Positions 50,483 through 58,755 of a stretch of 64,000 nucleotides of DNA are shown one piece after another. This DNA is from Pedococcus aerophilus (GTDB lineage Bacteria; Actinomycetota; Actinomycetes; Actinomycetales; Dermatophilaceae): contig NZ_BAAARN010000001.1 in NCBI RefSeq assembly GCF_039532215.1, positions 2,155,942 through 2,219,941 of the forward strand. Direction: 5' to 3'. The translations under genes and the position numbers were made by a program. Position 1 is the stretch's first letter. Each line of letters begins with the position of its first letter. Under the pieces are notes generated by a model. That model saw only the letters and a list, made by a program, of their open reading frames with translations. It made no database searches and was not told where the DNA came from.

Positions 50483-50859
50483 ATTCTTCTCGCGAGCTGC
50501 CGCTGCTCGAGCGCGACAGCCCACTGGTCTGCTGTGCCCCACTCGCGCGCGAACCCCTCACCGCCGCGCAGGCCGAGCAGGTCTCCGGTCTGCTCAAGGC
50601 CATCGCCGACCCGGTGCGCCTGCGTCTGATGTCGATGATCTTGTCCCACGAAGGTGGTGAGGCCTGCGTCTGCGACCTCAACGACGCCTTCGACCTGTCC
50701 CAGCCCACGATCAGCCACCACCTCAAGACCCTGTTCCAGGCAGGACTGCTCGACAGGGAGAAGCGCGGAACCTGGGTCTACTACCGGGCCAGGCCAGCGG
50801 CGGTGGCGGGACTGACCAGCCTTTTCGAGACCGGCACGGTCACGGCGGCCCGGACCTGA
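50476..50859 (+). CDS. ArsR-family metalloregulator
   Basis: A 127-residue winged-helix repressor. The recognition helix DLSQPTISHHLKTLFQAGLL and the alpha-3 metal motif EACVCDLND (C-V-C) match As(III)/Cd(II)-sensing ArsR/CmtR types; an N-terminal PLVCCAPL pair may complete the metal site. The GTG start at 50476 lies inside operator copy 2 with no room for a ribosome site, so translation is probably leaderless. Divergent from cadI, its likely target. Confidence 0.9.
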   Translation: MSNSSRELPLLERDSPLVCCAPLAREPLTAAQAEQVSGLLKAIADPVRLRLMSMILSHEGGEACVCDLNDAFDLSQPTISHHLKTLFQAGLLDREKRGTWVYYRARPAAVAGLTSLFETGTVTAART

Positions 50860-50861
50860 CC

Positions 50862-50880
50862 CGGGCGAGCCCTTCGCCCG
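50862..50880 (+). terminator. Short hairpin after the arsR-like gene
   Basis: Perfect 7-bp arms (CGGGCGA / TCGCCCG) with a 5-nt loop, 2 bases past the stop and ahead of the convergent Fpg/Nei gene. No T-tract. Confidence 0.4.
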
Positions 50881-50924
50881 CGGAAGGGTCGTCACGTGCA
50901 TCGGTCAGCGTCCGACGGGACGGC

Positions 50925-51785
50925 TCACTTCAGCAGGCGGGACATGCGGCGGTCGGCCAGGGGCTTGCCGCCGGTCTGGCAGGTGGCGCAGTACTGCAGC
51001 GACGAGTCCGCGAACGACACCTCGCGCACCTCGTCACCGCACACGGGGCACTCGAGCCCCGTCCGGCCGTGGACCCGCATCCCCGCCCGCTTGGCGTCCT
51101 TGAGGTCCTTCGCGGGCTTGCCCGACGCGGCGGCGACGGCACCGGCGAGCGTGTCGCGCAACGCGGCATACAGGTGGTCCACGTCCTTCGGTGAGAGCTT
51201 GGCGGCCATCGCGAACGGCGACATCTTCGCGACGTGCAGGATCTCGTCGGAGTAGGCGTTGCCGATGCCGGCGATGAAGCCCTGGTCGCGCAGCAGCCCC
51301 TTGATCTGCGAGCGCCGTCCGTCCAGCAGCTCGCCGAAGGCCTCTCTCGTGAACTCGTCGGCCAACGGGTCCGGTCCGAGCGACGCGATCCCCGGTACGT
51401 CCGCGGGGTCGCGCACGAGGTACGCCGCGAGCCGTTTCTTCGTCCCCGCCTCGGTCAGGTCGAAGCCGGAGTCGTCGGAGAACTTCACCCGCACCGCGAT
51501 CGGCGACTTGCCGGGCCTCAGGACGGTGTTCGGCACGGCGTCGTACCAGCGCAGCCACCCCGCCCTGGCGAGGTGGAAGACCAGGTGCACGCCGTCGCAG
51601 TCGAGGTCGGTGAACTTCCCGTGCCGCGACACCGCGTCCACCGGCACTCCCGACAGCGCTTGAGGCGGCGGGTCGAACGTCTTGAGCACCGAGAACGACC
51701 CCAGCTCCATGCTGGTCACGGCCAGCCCGGCGGTCCGCTCGGCGAGGAAGTCGACGAGCGCCTGGACCTCGGGCAGCTCCGGCAC
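50925..51785 (-). CDS. Fpg/Nei family DNA glycosylase
   Basis: A 286-residue bifunctional base-excision glycosylase/AP lyase. After Met removal the N-terminal Pro of PELPEVQAL is the nucleophile. The H2TH region (SQIKGLLRDQGFIAGIGNAY) and the zinc finger CPVCGDEVREVSF...CATC are complete, with the fingertip Arg in GGKPLADRRMSRLLK. Substrate class (Fpg versus Nei) is not certain. GTG start at 51785. Divergent from the MFS gene by 47 bases. Confidence 0.92.
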   Translation of the reverse strand: MPELPEVQALVDFLAERTAGLAVTSMELGSFSVLKTFDPPPQALSGVPVDAVSRHGKFTDLDCDGVHLVFHLARAGWLRWYDAVPNTVLRPGKSPIAVRVKFSDDSGFDLTEAGTKKRLAAYLVRDPADVPGIASLGPDPLADEFTREAFGELLDGRRSQIKGLLRDQGFIAGIGNAYSDEILHVAKMSPFAMAAKLSPKDVDHLYAALRDTLAGAVAAASGKPAKDLKDAKRAGMRVHGRTGLECPVCGDEVREVSFADSSLQYCATCQTGGKPLADRRMSRLLK

Positions 51786-51832
51786 GCGCCCATTGTGTCC
51801 CAGCGGTGCGACGATGTCCCGGTGACAGCGCG

Positions 51833-53272
51833 ATGACCAGCGAGAAGACCGACGACCTGCTGCACATGGGCACCCACCGCGGCCGGCTCGTGCTCGCCAC
51901 GACCATCCTCGGCAGCGGCATCGCCCTGCTCGACGGCACCGTCGTCAACGTTGCCCTCCCGACCATCGGCCGCGAGCTCGACGCCGACCTCGCTGGCCTC
52001 CAGTGGGTCGTCAACGCCTACGCCCTCAGCCTCGCCGCCCTGATCCTGCTCGGCGGTTCCCTGGGCGACCGGTTCGGTCGGCGGCGCGTGTATGCCGTCG
52101 GCGTGGCCGCCTTCGGTGCCGCGTCGATCGCGTGCGCCCTCGCCCCGACCGTCGAGCTGCTCATCCTCGCCCGCGGCATCCAGGGCATCGGTGCGGCGCT
52201 CCTGGTGCCCGGCAGCCTGGCGATCCTGCAGGCGTCGTTCCGCCGGGAGGACCGGATGGCGGCGATCGGCTCGTGGACCGGGCTGCTCGGCGTCGCCTCG
52301 GCCTCGGGACCGATCGTCGGCGGCTACCTCGTCGACCTCGACTGGCGCTGGGCGTTCTGGCTCAACGTGCCGCTGTGCGCCCTCGTCGTCTTCTTCACGT
52401 GGCGGTTCGTGCCGGAGTCGCGCAACGAGCACGCGAGCCACCAGTTCGACGTGCGCGGCGTGGTCCTGGCCGTCGTCGGGCTGGCGGGGATCACCTACGC
52501 CCTGACCGTCGCCCCCGAGAATCCCGGGGCGGTCTCGCTCGGCGCCGGCGTCGTCGGGGTCCTGGCGCTGGTCGTCTTCGCCCTGGCCGAGCGCGGCTCC
52601 ACCCACCCGCTCGTGCCGCCCCGCCTCTTCGCCGACCGCGTCTTCACCGCGATCAACATCGTCACGCTGCTCGTCTACGCCGGCCTGTCGTCGGCGCTGC
52701 TCTTCGTCGTGCTGTTCCTCCAGGTCGTCGCCGGCTGGTCGGCCCTGGCCGCCGGGGCGGCGACGCTCCCGCTGTCGGTGGCGATGCTGCTGCTGGCCAG
52801 CCGGTTCGGCGCCCTCGCGACCGCCCACGGCCCGCGCCGCTACATGGTCGGCGGAACGCTCGTCGCCGCAACGGGATTCGTGCTGCTCGGGTTCGCCCCG
52901 CGCGACCCATCCTTCGTGCTCCACGTCCTGCCCGGCATGACGCTGGTCGGCCTCGGGCTGTCCATGACCGTCGCACCGCTGACCGGCACCGTCCTCGCCG
53001 CCGCCCCAGACGAGCTCGCGGGGACCGCCAGCGGCGTCAACAACGCGGTGTCCCGCACCGCCGGACTCATCGCCGTCGCTGCCCTGCCGCCGCTCGTGGG
53101 ACTGGGCGGCGCGGCATACGCCGATCCGGCCCTGCTGGCCCCCGCGTACCGGGCGGCGATGCTCGTCAGCGCCGGGCTCGTCGCGCTGGGAGCGGTGGTC
53201 ACCGCGGTGGGCCTGGCGAAGCGGGAGGCGCCGTGCGCCGCCCAGCCGCACCTCGACCTCACGGCTCGATGA
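51833..53272 (+). CDS. MFS drug:H+ antiporter, DHA2 (14-helix) family
   Basis: A 479-residue efflux-type transporter. It contains the DHA motif C region SGIALLDGTVVNVALPTI, motif A GDRFGRRRVYAVG, and about 14 helices. Typical roles are drug or toxic metabolite export; the substrate is unknown. Start ATG at 51833. The end overlaps the convergent App1 gene by 14 bases. Confidence 0.9.
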   Translation: MTSEKTDDLLHMGTHRGRLVLATTILGSGIALLDGTVVNVALPTIGRELDADLAGLQWVVNAYALSLAALILLGGSLGDRFGRRRVYAVGVAAFGAASIACALAPTVELLILARGIQGIGAALLVPGSLAILQASFRREDRMAAIGSWTGLLGVASASGPIVGGYLVDLDWRWAFWLNVPLCALVVFFTWRFVPESRNEHASHQFDVRGVVLAVVGLAGITYALTVAPENPGAVSLGAGVVGVLALVVFALAERGSTHPLVPPRLFADRVFTAINIVTLLVYAGLSSALLFVVLFLQVVAGWSALAAGAATLPLSVAMLLLASRFGALATAHGPRRYMVGGTLVAATGFVLLGFAPRDPSFVLHVLPGMTLVGLGLSMTVAPLTGTVLAAAPDELAGTASGVNNAVSRTAGLIAVAALPPLVGLGGAAYADPALLAPAYRAAMLVSAGLVALGAVVTAVGLAKREAPCAAQPHLDLTAR

Positions 53273-54374
53273 CGGCTTCGCCGGTCCCGTCGTTCGCGAG
53301 CTGGTCGTCGGCCTCGGCGAGCACCTCGAGCACGTGCTCCACCTGGGGGCGCAGGCCGTAGCCGTCGCCGGCACGGCAGACCGGCACCTCCTGGCGCTTG
53401 CGCAGCGGCTCGAACTCCTCCAGCGACACCGGGATGCCGTGCGAGAGCACCTGCTCCTGAGGGGTGAGCTCGCGGATCGCCACTGCTGCAACACGGTCCG
53501 GGCGCTGGTCGGAGAACTCACCGTAGATCTTCGGGTCGTGCTGGCCGTCGTCGCCGATGAGCACCCAGCGGATGTCGGGGAACTCGTTGGCCAGCCGGTG
53601 CAGGCAGGACATCTTGTGGTCCTGGCCGGAGCGGAACCACCCCGTGTTCGTCGGGCCCCAGTCGGTGAGCAGCAGGGGACCGGCGGGGTAGCCGTGCCGG
53701 CGCAGGAAGCGGGTCAGCGTCGGCGCCGTGTTCCAGGCGCCCGTGGAGACGTAGACCATCGGGGCACCGGGGTGCTCCTCGAGCAGCGCGCGGTACATCG
53801 TCGCCATCCCGGGCACGACGTGACGGGCGTTCTCGCTCTTCACGAAGGTGTTCCACGCGGCGATCATCGGTCGCGGCAGCGACGTCGAGATCACCGTGTC
53901 GTCGATGTCGGAGATGAGGCCGATCTTCTCGTCGGCACCGACGATGACCACCGACGCCTCGATGCTCTCCGCACCCACGGCCGCGAGGGTGACCTCGTGC
54001 CAGCCGGCGGGCAGGCCCGGGTCGGGGATCCGGACGTCGATGTACCCGCTGCGGTCGCTCGAGGTCTCCACGACACGGTCCCCGATGGTGACCGTGACCG
54101 GCACGTTCATCGCGGGGGCGGTGATGAACGCCCGCCATCCACGGCGCTCGTCGTCGGCCCGCCGCAGCTCCGAGCCACCGGCACCGGCGTCGGCGCGGGG
54201 GTGGTCCTCCGGACGACGGGTGAGCAGCACCCGACCCAGCACGCGCACGAACTCCTGCGACCCGTACCCCGTGTGCCCGAGCACCCGGGTGCCCCACCCG
54301 CGCCCGCGCAGGAAGGAGTCCACCCGGCGGTGCCAGGCGTCCTCGACGATGGATGCAGCGTGGGGGCGAGCCAT
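53259..54374 (-). CDS. App1-family (DUF2183) phosphatase
   Basis: A 371-residue protein of the App1/DUF2183 family, HAD-like phosphatases related to yeast phosphatidate phosphatase App1. The catalytic GLISDIDDTVISTS (DxDxT) motif, MVYVSTGAWN, FRSGQDHKM and the late VLIGDDGQHD motif give the full HAD set. An N-terminal beta domain (YIDVRIPDPGLPAGWHEVTL) is also seen. Cytosolic; the substrate is possibly phosphatidate or similar. It precedes nothing in the same run except the 14-base convergent overlap. Confidence 0.88.
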   Translation of the reverse strand: MARPHAASIVEDAWHRRVDSFLRGRGWGTRVLGHTGYGSQEFVRVLGRVLLTRRPEDHPRADAGAGGSELRRADDERRGWRAFITAPAMNVPVTVTIGDRVVETSSDRSGYIDVRIPDPGLPAGWHEVTLAAVGAESIEASVVIVGADEKIGLISDIDDTVISTSLPRPMIAAWNTFVKSENARHVVPGMATMYRALLEEHPGAPMVYVSTGAWNTAPTLTRFLRRHGYPAGPLLLTDWGPTNTGWFRSGQDHKMSCLHRLANEFPDIRWVLIGDDGQHDPKIYGEFSDQRPDRVAAVAIRELTPQEQVLSHGIPVSLEEFEPLRKRQEVPVCRAGDGYGLRPQVEHVLEVLAEADDQLANDGTGEAVIEP

Positions 54375-54420
54375 GCGACGACCCTATGGCCTGCCGGACA
54401 CCAGCACCGAGCCGAGCAGG

Positions 54421-55872
54421 TCAGTCGGTGGTGACCTCGGAACGGTCGCCCGACCACAGCGTGTGGAAGGTGCCCTCGCCGTCGACGCGCTGGTAGGTGT
54501 GGGCGCCGAAGAAGTCGCGCTGACCCTGCACCAGGGCGGCCGGCAGCCGCTCCGAGGCGAGCGAGTCGTAGTAGCTCAGCGCCGACGCGAACCCCGGCAC
54601 CGGGATGCCCGACAGGGCGGCCGTGGCCACGATCCGACGCCACGCGTCCTCGCCGTCACGGATGGCCGCGGCGAAGAAGTCGTCCTCGAGCAGCGTGGTG
54701 ATCCCGGCGTCCTTGGCGTACGCGTCGACGATGCGGTTGAGGAACTGTGCGCGGATGATGCAGCCGCCGCGCCAGATCTTGGCGATCGCGCTCTTGTCGA
54801 TGTCCCAGTCGTACTCGGCCGCACCGGCGACGATCGCGTCGAACCCCTGCGCGTAGGCGACGACCTTGGACGCGTAAAGCGCCTTGCGCACGTCGTCCTC
54901 GAAGGAGTCGGTGCGCTCCTGCACCTCGGGCCGTCCCTGGAGGGTCGCGCGGACCGCTGCCCGCTGGTCGGGCTTGGAGGAGACCGCGCGGGCGAAGACC
55001 GCCTCGGCGATGCCGCTGACCGGCACCCCCAGGCCGACGGCGTTCTGCACGGTCCAGACGCCGGTGCCCTTGGACCCGGCCTGGTCGAGGATCGAGTCGA
55101 CGAGGGGCCCGCCGGTCTTGGCGTCGACCTGGCGCAACACCTCTGCGGTGATCTCGATGAGGTACGACTCGAGCTCGCCGGAGTTCCACTCGGCGAAGAC
55201 GTCGGCGATCTGGGCCGGCTCGTGGCCACCGATGCGGCGCAGCAGGTCATAGGACTCGGCGATGAGCTGCATGTCGGCGTACTCGATGCCGTTGTGGATC
55301 ATCTTCACGAAGTGCCCGGCGCCGTCCTCACCGACGTGCGTCACGCACGGCTCGCCCTCGGCGACCGCGGCGATCGACGCGAGGATGGGCCCGATCGTCT
55401 CGTAGGCCTTGGCCGAGCCACCCGGCATGATCGACGGACCCTTGAGGGCGCCCTCCTCACCACCGGAGATGCCGACGCCGACGAAGTTGATGCCCTTCTC
55501 GGCGAGGTCGCGCTCCCGGCGGCGGGTGTCCTGGAAGTTGGCGTTGCCGCCGTCGAGGATGATGTCGCCCTCCTCGAACAGGTCGGCGAGCTGGTCGATG
55601 ACCGCGTCGGTGCCCTTGCCCGCCTGCACCATGACGATGGCTGTACGGGGCGTGGCCAACGACGCCACGAAGTCCTCGATGCTCTTGCTCGCCACGAAGC
55701 CGAGGTCGCCGTGCTCCTCGAGCAGCGTGTCCGTCTTCTCGGGCGAGCGGTTGAAGACCGCGACCGTGTTGCCCTCGCGGCTGGCGAGGTTGCGGGCGAG
55801 GTTCGAGCCCATGACGGCGAGCCCGACGACCCCGATGTTGGCGCTGCCTGCTGCGTGGTCGGTGGACGTCAT
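54421..55872 (-). CDS. gnd: 6-phosphogluconate dehydrogenase, decarboxylating
   Basis: Converts 6-phosphogluconate to ribulose-5-phosphate with NADP+ reduction. The 483-residue length is normal. Motifs: GVVGLAVMGSNLARNLA (Rossmann), FNRSPEKTD (NADP-binding), the substrate block VGVGISGGEEGALKGPSIMP, FVKMIHNGIEYADMQ (catalytic Lys and Asn), GTGVWTVQNA and the IIRAQFLNRI C-terminal block. It completes the NADPH-producing branch with zwf (2.3 kb). Confidence 0.96.
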   Translation of the reverse strand: MTSTDHAAGSANIGVVGLAVMGSNLARNLASREGNTVAVFNRSPEKTDTLLEEHGDLGFVASKSIEDFVASLATPRTAIVMVQAGKGTDAVIDQLADLFEEGDIILDGGNANFQDTRRRERDLAEKGINFVGVGISGGEEGALKGPSIMPGGSAKAYETIGPILASIAAVAEGEPCVTHVGEDGAGHFVKMIHNGIEYADMQLIAESYDLLRRIGGHEPAQIADVFAEWNSGELESYLIEITAEVLRQVDAKTGGPLVDSILDQAGSKGTGVWTVQNAVGLGVPVSGIAEAVFARAVSSKPDQRAAVRATLQGRPEVQERTDSFEDDVRKALYASKVVAYAQGFDAIVAGAAEYDWDIDKSAIAKIWRGGCIIRAQFLNRIVDAYAKDAGITTLLEDDFFAAAIRDGEDAWRRIVATAALSGIPVPGFASALSYYDSLASERLPAALVQGQRDFFGAHTYQRVDGEGTFHTLWSGDRSEVTTD

Positions 55873-55991
55873 CGAGAGCTCCTCGGGGTCGGGGGTGAGG
55901 TCGTGGTGGGCGGGGTGGGGTGACCCACCGGGGCGCCGTCAGCTGGGTAAATCGCTGTCGGACGAGCCGCCTGCACTGGTAGACAGCGCGG

Positions 55992-56756
55992 GTGACCACT
56001 CTGGAATTCCCCGACCTGCTCCGTCTCATCGATGAGCGGTCGGTGGCCTTCCGGGCGGCGATCGCCGCCGCCCCCGACCTGGACGCCCAGGTCCCCACCT
56101 GCCCGGACTGGACGTTGCGCGACCTCGCGCAGCACATCGGTATGGGGCGCTTCGCCTGGGGCGCGACCGTCGCCGCCGGTCCCGGGGCCACGGGGAAGGT
56201 CGTCCCCGACGACGTCCCCGAGATGCCGCGGGACCGCGAGGAGCTGGTCGCCTGGCTGGCTGCCGCGGCGCAGTCGCTGCTCGACGCGCTCGAGGGCGTC
56301 GACCCCGAGCGGGGCTGCTGGGCCCCGTGGACCGACTCGCAGTCGCCGTCGACCTGTCGCGCCGTCGCCCGCCACCAGGTGCAGGAGATCGCCGTCCACA
56401 CCTACGACGCCCAGCTCACCATCGGCGCACCCGAGCCGCTCCCGTCGGAGGTGGCCGTCGACGGCGTCGAGGAGTTCCTCTTCACCTGCGTTGCCACGAC
56501 CTACGCCTGGCCGCACGAACCGGCCGTCCTCGACTACGTCGTGACCGAGGGTCCGAGCTGGCGGATGCGCTTCGACGGCGCCGGCGCCGACGTGGACCGG
56601 TGGCCCGACGAGCACACCGGCGCCGACCTCGTCGGCCGCGCGACCGCCAGCGACCTCGTGCTGTCGTTCTACGCCCGGGTGCCTCTCGACCGCCTCACCC
56701 TCGACGGGGACGCAAAGGTGCTCGACCGGCTGGTCGACTGGGAGCCCGGCGCCTGA
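55992..56756 (+). CDS. Maleylpyruvate isomerase family protein (TIGR03083-like)
   Basis: A 254-residue DinB-fold protein of the mycothiol-dependent maleylpyruvate isomerase family. The N-terminal VPTCPDWTLRDLAQHIGMGR matches the C-P-x-W-x-x-x-D-x-x-x-H core; the second metal motif is RAVARHQVQEIAVHTYDAQL (HxxExxxH-D). A C-terminal SCP2-like part (AGADVDRWPDEHTGADLVGR) is typical. Substrate unknown. GTG start at 55992, divergent from gnd. Confidence 0.86.
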   Translation: MTTLEFPDLLRLIDERSVAFRAAIAAAPDLDAQVPTCPDWTLRDLAQHIGMGRFAWGATVAAGPGATGKVVPDDVPEMPRDREELVAWLAAAAQSLLDALEGVDPERGCWAPWTDSQSPSTCRAVARHQVQEIAVHTYDAQLTIGAPEPLPSEVAVDGVEEFLFTCVATTYAWPHEPAVLDYVVTEGPSWRMRFDGAGADVDRWPDEHTGADLVGRATASDLVLSFYARVPLDRLTLDGDAKVLDRLVDWEPGA

Positions 56757-56790
56757 GGGAGCCGGAACCCGACATCCTCGACGGGACCAG

Positions 56791-56826
56791 CCGGGTCGGG
56801 TCGCTCAGCCTCGCGACCCGGCCCGG
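56791..56826. terminator. Bidirectional terminator hairpin
   Basis: Arms CCGGGTCGGGTCGC and GCGACCCGGCCCGG pair at 13 of 14 positions (one G-U/mismatch) with an 8-nt loop, between two convergent genes. A CCTGGTACTG decamer occurs twice just to its right (56829-56853). Confidence 0.6.
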
Positions 56827-56873
56827 AGCCCTGGTACTGCCTCGCCCTGGTACTGACTTGCCCTGAGCGGGAC

Positions 56874-57560
56874 CTACGGCTTGGCGAGGACGGTGCGGAA
56901 CTGGTCGACCAGCCGCTCACCCGTCGCGCCGAGGCCGTCGAACTCGAACAACCGGTCGCCGTGGCTGGCCAGCAGCAGCGGCCCACCGTCGATGTCGAGC
57001 TCCTTGGCCACGGCGAAGTCCTCGACAGCGAGCTCACGAGCCCGCGCCGACGCCGCGAACACCTCGATGGCGGGGGCGTCGAGCCCGAGCCGGGTCGCCA
57101 CGCGAGTCAGCACTCCCGGCGCCTCGAGCGGGCTGCCGCCCACGAAGAACTCGTGCTGGACCGCGCCGAGCACCGTCGACACCGGCATCTCACCGCTGGC
57201 GAGCAGCGCGATCATGCCTGCCGCGGCGCCCTCGGCGTCGAGCTCCAGCGTCCCGGACCGCAGTGACGTGAGGAACGCCGCCCCGAAGTGGGCATCGGTG
57301 CGGGCCCGGACCTCGGCGACGCTGGCCGCGAGCGCAGAGGTGGGCTGGGCTGAATACCGGCCCGCGTGCACGATCTCCACGTCGACGAGCGAGCAGGCGG
57401 CACTGAGCACCGCGCTCACGGACGGGAGGTAGGCGTACGACCACGGGTCGTAGACGTCCATGACGTAGAGCAGCAGGGTGCTCGCGTCGGACGTGGCCGG
57501 CCGCGAGGGACGGACGAAGCTGGTGCCGATGCGCCCGGTGCGGGGACCGACGACGTGCAT
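56874..57560 (-). CDS. DsbA-family (thioredoxin-fold) protein without CxxC
   Basis: A 228-residue protein with the DsbA/FrnE-like fold: LLLYVMDVYDPWSYAYLPSV at the start of the fold where family members have D-P-x-x-x-W, then a helical insertion, and a C-terminal AKELDIDGGPLLLASHGDRL segment matching the cis-Pro/terminal-strand part. No cysteine pair is present at the active site, so it is probably not a classical disulphide oxidoreductase. About 30 basic residues precede the fold from ATG 57560; the true start may be further in. Confidence 0.7.
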   Translation of the reverse strand: MHVVGPRTGRIGTSFVRPSRPATSDASTLLLYVMDVYDPWSYAYLPSVSAVLSAACSLVDVEIVHAGRYSAQPTSALAASVAEVRARTDAHFGAAFLTSLRSGTLELDAEGAAAGMIALLASGEMPVSTVLGAVQHEFFVGGSPLEAPGVLTRVATRLGLDAPAIEVFAASARARELAVEDFAVAKELDIDGGPLLLASHGDRLFEFDGLGATGERLVDQFRTVLAKP

Positions 57561-57703
57561 CGACCGTGCGCTGCCCGGGACCTGGGGGCTGCACCACGAC
57601 GCGAGGTTGGTCGGGTGGGCCGTACGTGACCTACGACCGGTGGCGCCGTGACTGCAGGCGCGGTGTGGACCTCTCATCTGCACCCCTTCCAGGGCAACAA
57701 AAA

Positions 57704-57741
57704 AAGCAACCGGATGGCCGATCGGCCAAACCCGGTTGCTT
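57704..57741 (-). terminator. Rho-independent terminator of the GAF-ANTAR gene
   Basis: On the minus strand, AAGCAACCGG (57732-57741 complement) pairs perfectly with the arm at 57704-57713. An inner GGCCGATCGGCC palindrome extends the fold, and seven U residues follow (57699-57705). It is the only classical U-tract terminator seen in this window, 20 bases past the gene end. Confidence 0.88.
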
Positions 57742-57761
57742 CAGGTGTTGTGCAGACTAGC

Positions 57762-58580
57762 TCACATCGCCTCGGAACGGGAAGAACGGACCTCTCCGAC
57801 GATCTGTGCGGCCAGGGTCCGCAGCTTGAGGTTCTGCTCCTGGGACTGGCGCCGCATGAGCTCGAACGCGACCATCTCGTCGATGCTGTGCCGACCCATG
57901 AGGACCCCCTTGGCCTGCTCGATCACGGCGCGACTCGCCATCGCCTGCTCCATCTGACCCGCGACCTCACGCGCACCGGCGAGCATCACGGCGGCCGCCA
58001 GCGCATCGGCCGCGCGGCTGGCTGCCAGGCGGGCGAGCCGCAGCTCGGTGTGGTCGAACGCGTGCCGCTCGTTGCCATAGAGGTTGAGCGCGCCGTACCG
58101 GCGGCCGCCCGAGACGAGCGGAAGCGCCAGCAACGTCTGCACCGCCCCCGGCTGGCATCCCTGCATGAAGGCCGGCCAGCGCTCCTCGCCGCCGGTGAAG
58201 TCGACGAGGTTCTCGCGCCCGTTGCGGAAGGCGTCGAGGCACGGGCCGTCGCCGACGGCGTACTGCACCGCGTCGATCTCGAGCGTGCCCGCGGTCGTGT
58301 ATGCCGCGGTGCGCGGCCGGTCCTCCATGACCACCGTGACGCCCACCGCGTCGCACCCGTCGATGTTGGCGTTGACCGCCTGGACGAGGCGCTCGAGGTA
58401 GGGCGTGAGGTCGTCGACGCCGTCGAGGTTGCCGGCCAGCTCGGTCATGATCTGCTCGGCCTGATCGAGGCTGCGCTCGCCCGCCTGGTCGACCAGCTCC
58501 TGCGCCTCGGCGACCTCGGACGGGCGGGTCGCCACGAGGGGTGCCGTGGGGATGTTCTGGTCGGTGACCTGGTCGGCCAT
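57762..58580 (-). CDS. GAF and ANTAR domain transcription antiterminator
   Basis: A 272-residue RNA-binding regulator. A GAF sensory domain (about residues 45-190, with YAVGDGPCLDAFRNGRENL and LALPLVSGGRRYGALNLYG) is followed by a C-terminal ANTAR domain (AMASRAVIEQAKGVLMGRHS, then AFELMRRQSQEQNLKLRTLA). ANTAR proteins bind paired hexaloop hairpins in target transcripts to prevent termination. Direct targets are not visible. Start ATG at 58580. Confidence 0.92.
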   Translation of the reverse strand: MADQVTDQNIPTAPLVATRPSEVAEAQELVDQAGERSLDQAEQIMTELAGNLDGVDDLTPYLERLVQAVNANIDGCDAVGVTVVMEDRPRTAAYTTAGTLEIDAVQYAVGDGPCLDAFRNGRENLVDFTGGEERWPAFMQGCQPGAVQTLLALPLVSGGRRYGALNLYGNERHAFDHTELRLARLAASRAADALAAAVMLAGAREVAGQMEQAMASRAVIEQAKGVLMGRHSIDEMVAFELMRRQSQEQNLKLRTLAAQIVGEVRSSRSEAM

Positions 58581-58631
58581 GCGTGCTCCTGGGCGGGACG
58601 GTCCTGCGGGGTCAACCACAAGATACCCGCA

Positions 58632-58679
58632 CCGAACGCGCAGGTCAGGCTCTATCCATGGCCTGACCTGCGCGTTCGG
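58632..58679. repeat. Perfect 18-bp inverted repeat
   Basis: Arms CCGAACGCGCAGGTCAGG (58632-58649) and complement (58662-58679) around a 12-nt loop. It lies 77 bases past the end of the endonuclease gene and 51 bases upstream of the GAF-ANTAR start. A U-less terminator is most likely; a regulatory hairpin in the GAF-ANTAR leader is the alternative. Confidence 0.65.
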
Positions 58680-58755
58680 GTTCCTGCCCACCGGACCGGC
58701 TCCGGTGGTGCGTCGGGCCGGCGCCTGGTGGGACGCCGGACCGGCACCGATCCGC

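Noticed and set aside
56829-56853. CCTGGTACTG decamer repeated twice
   Set aside because: A short, two-copy direct repeat near a terminator; nothing else supports a function.
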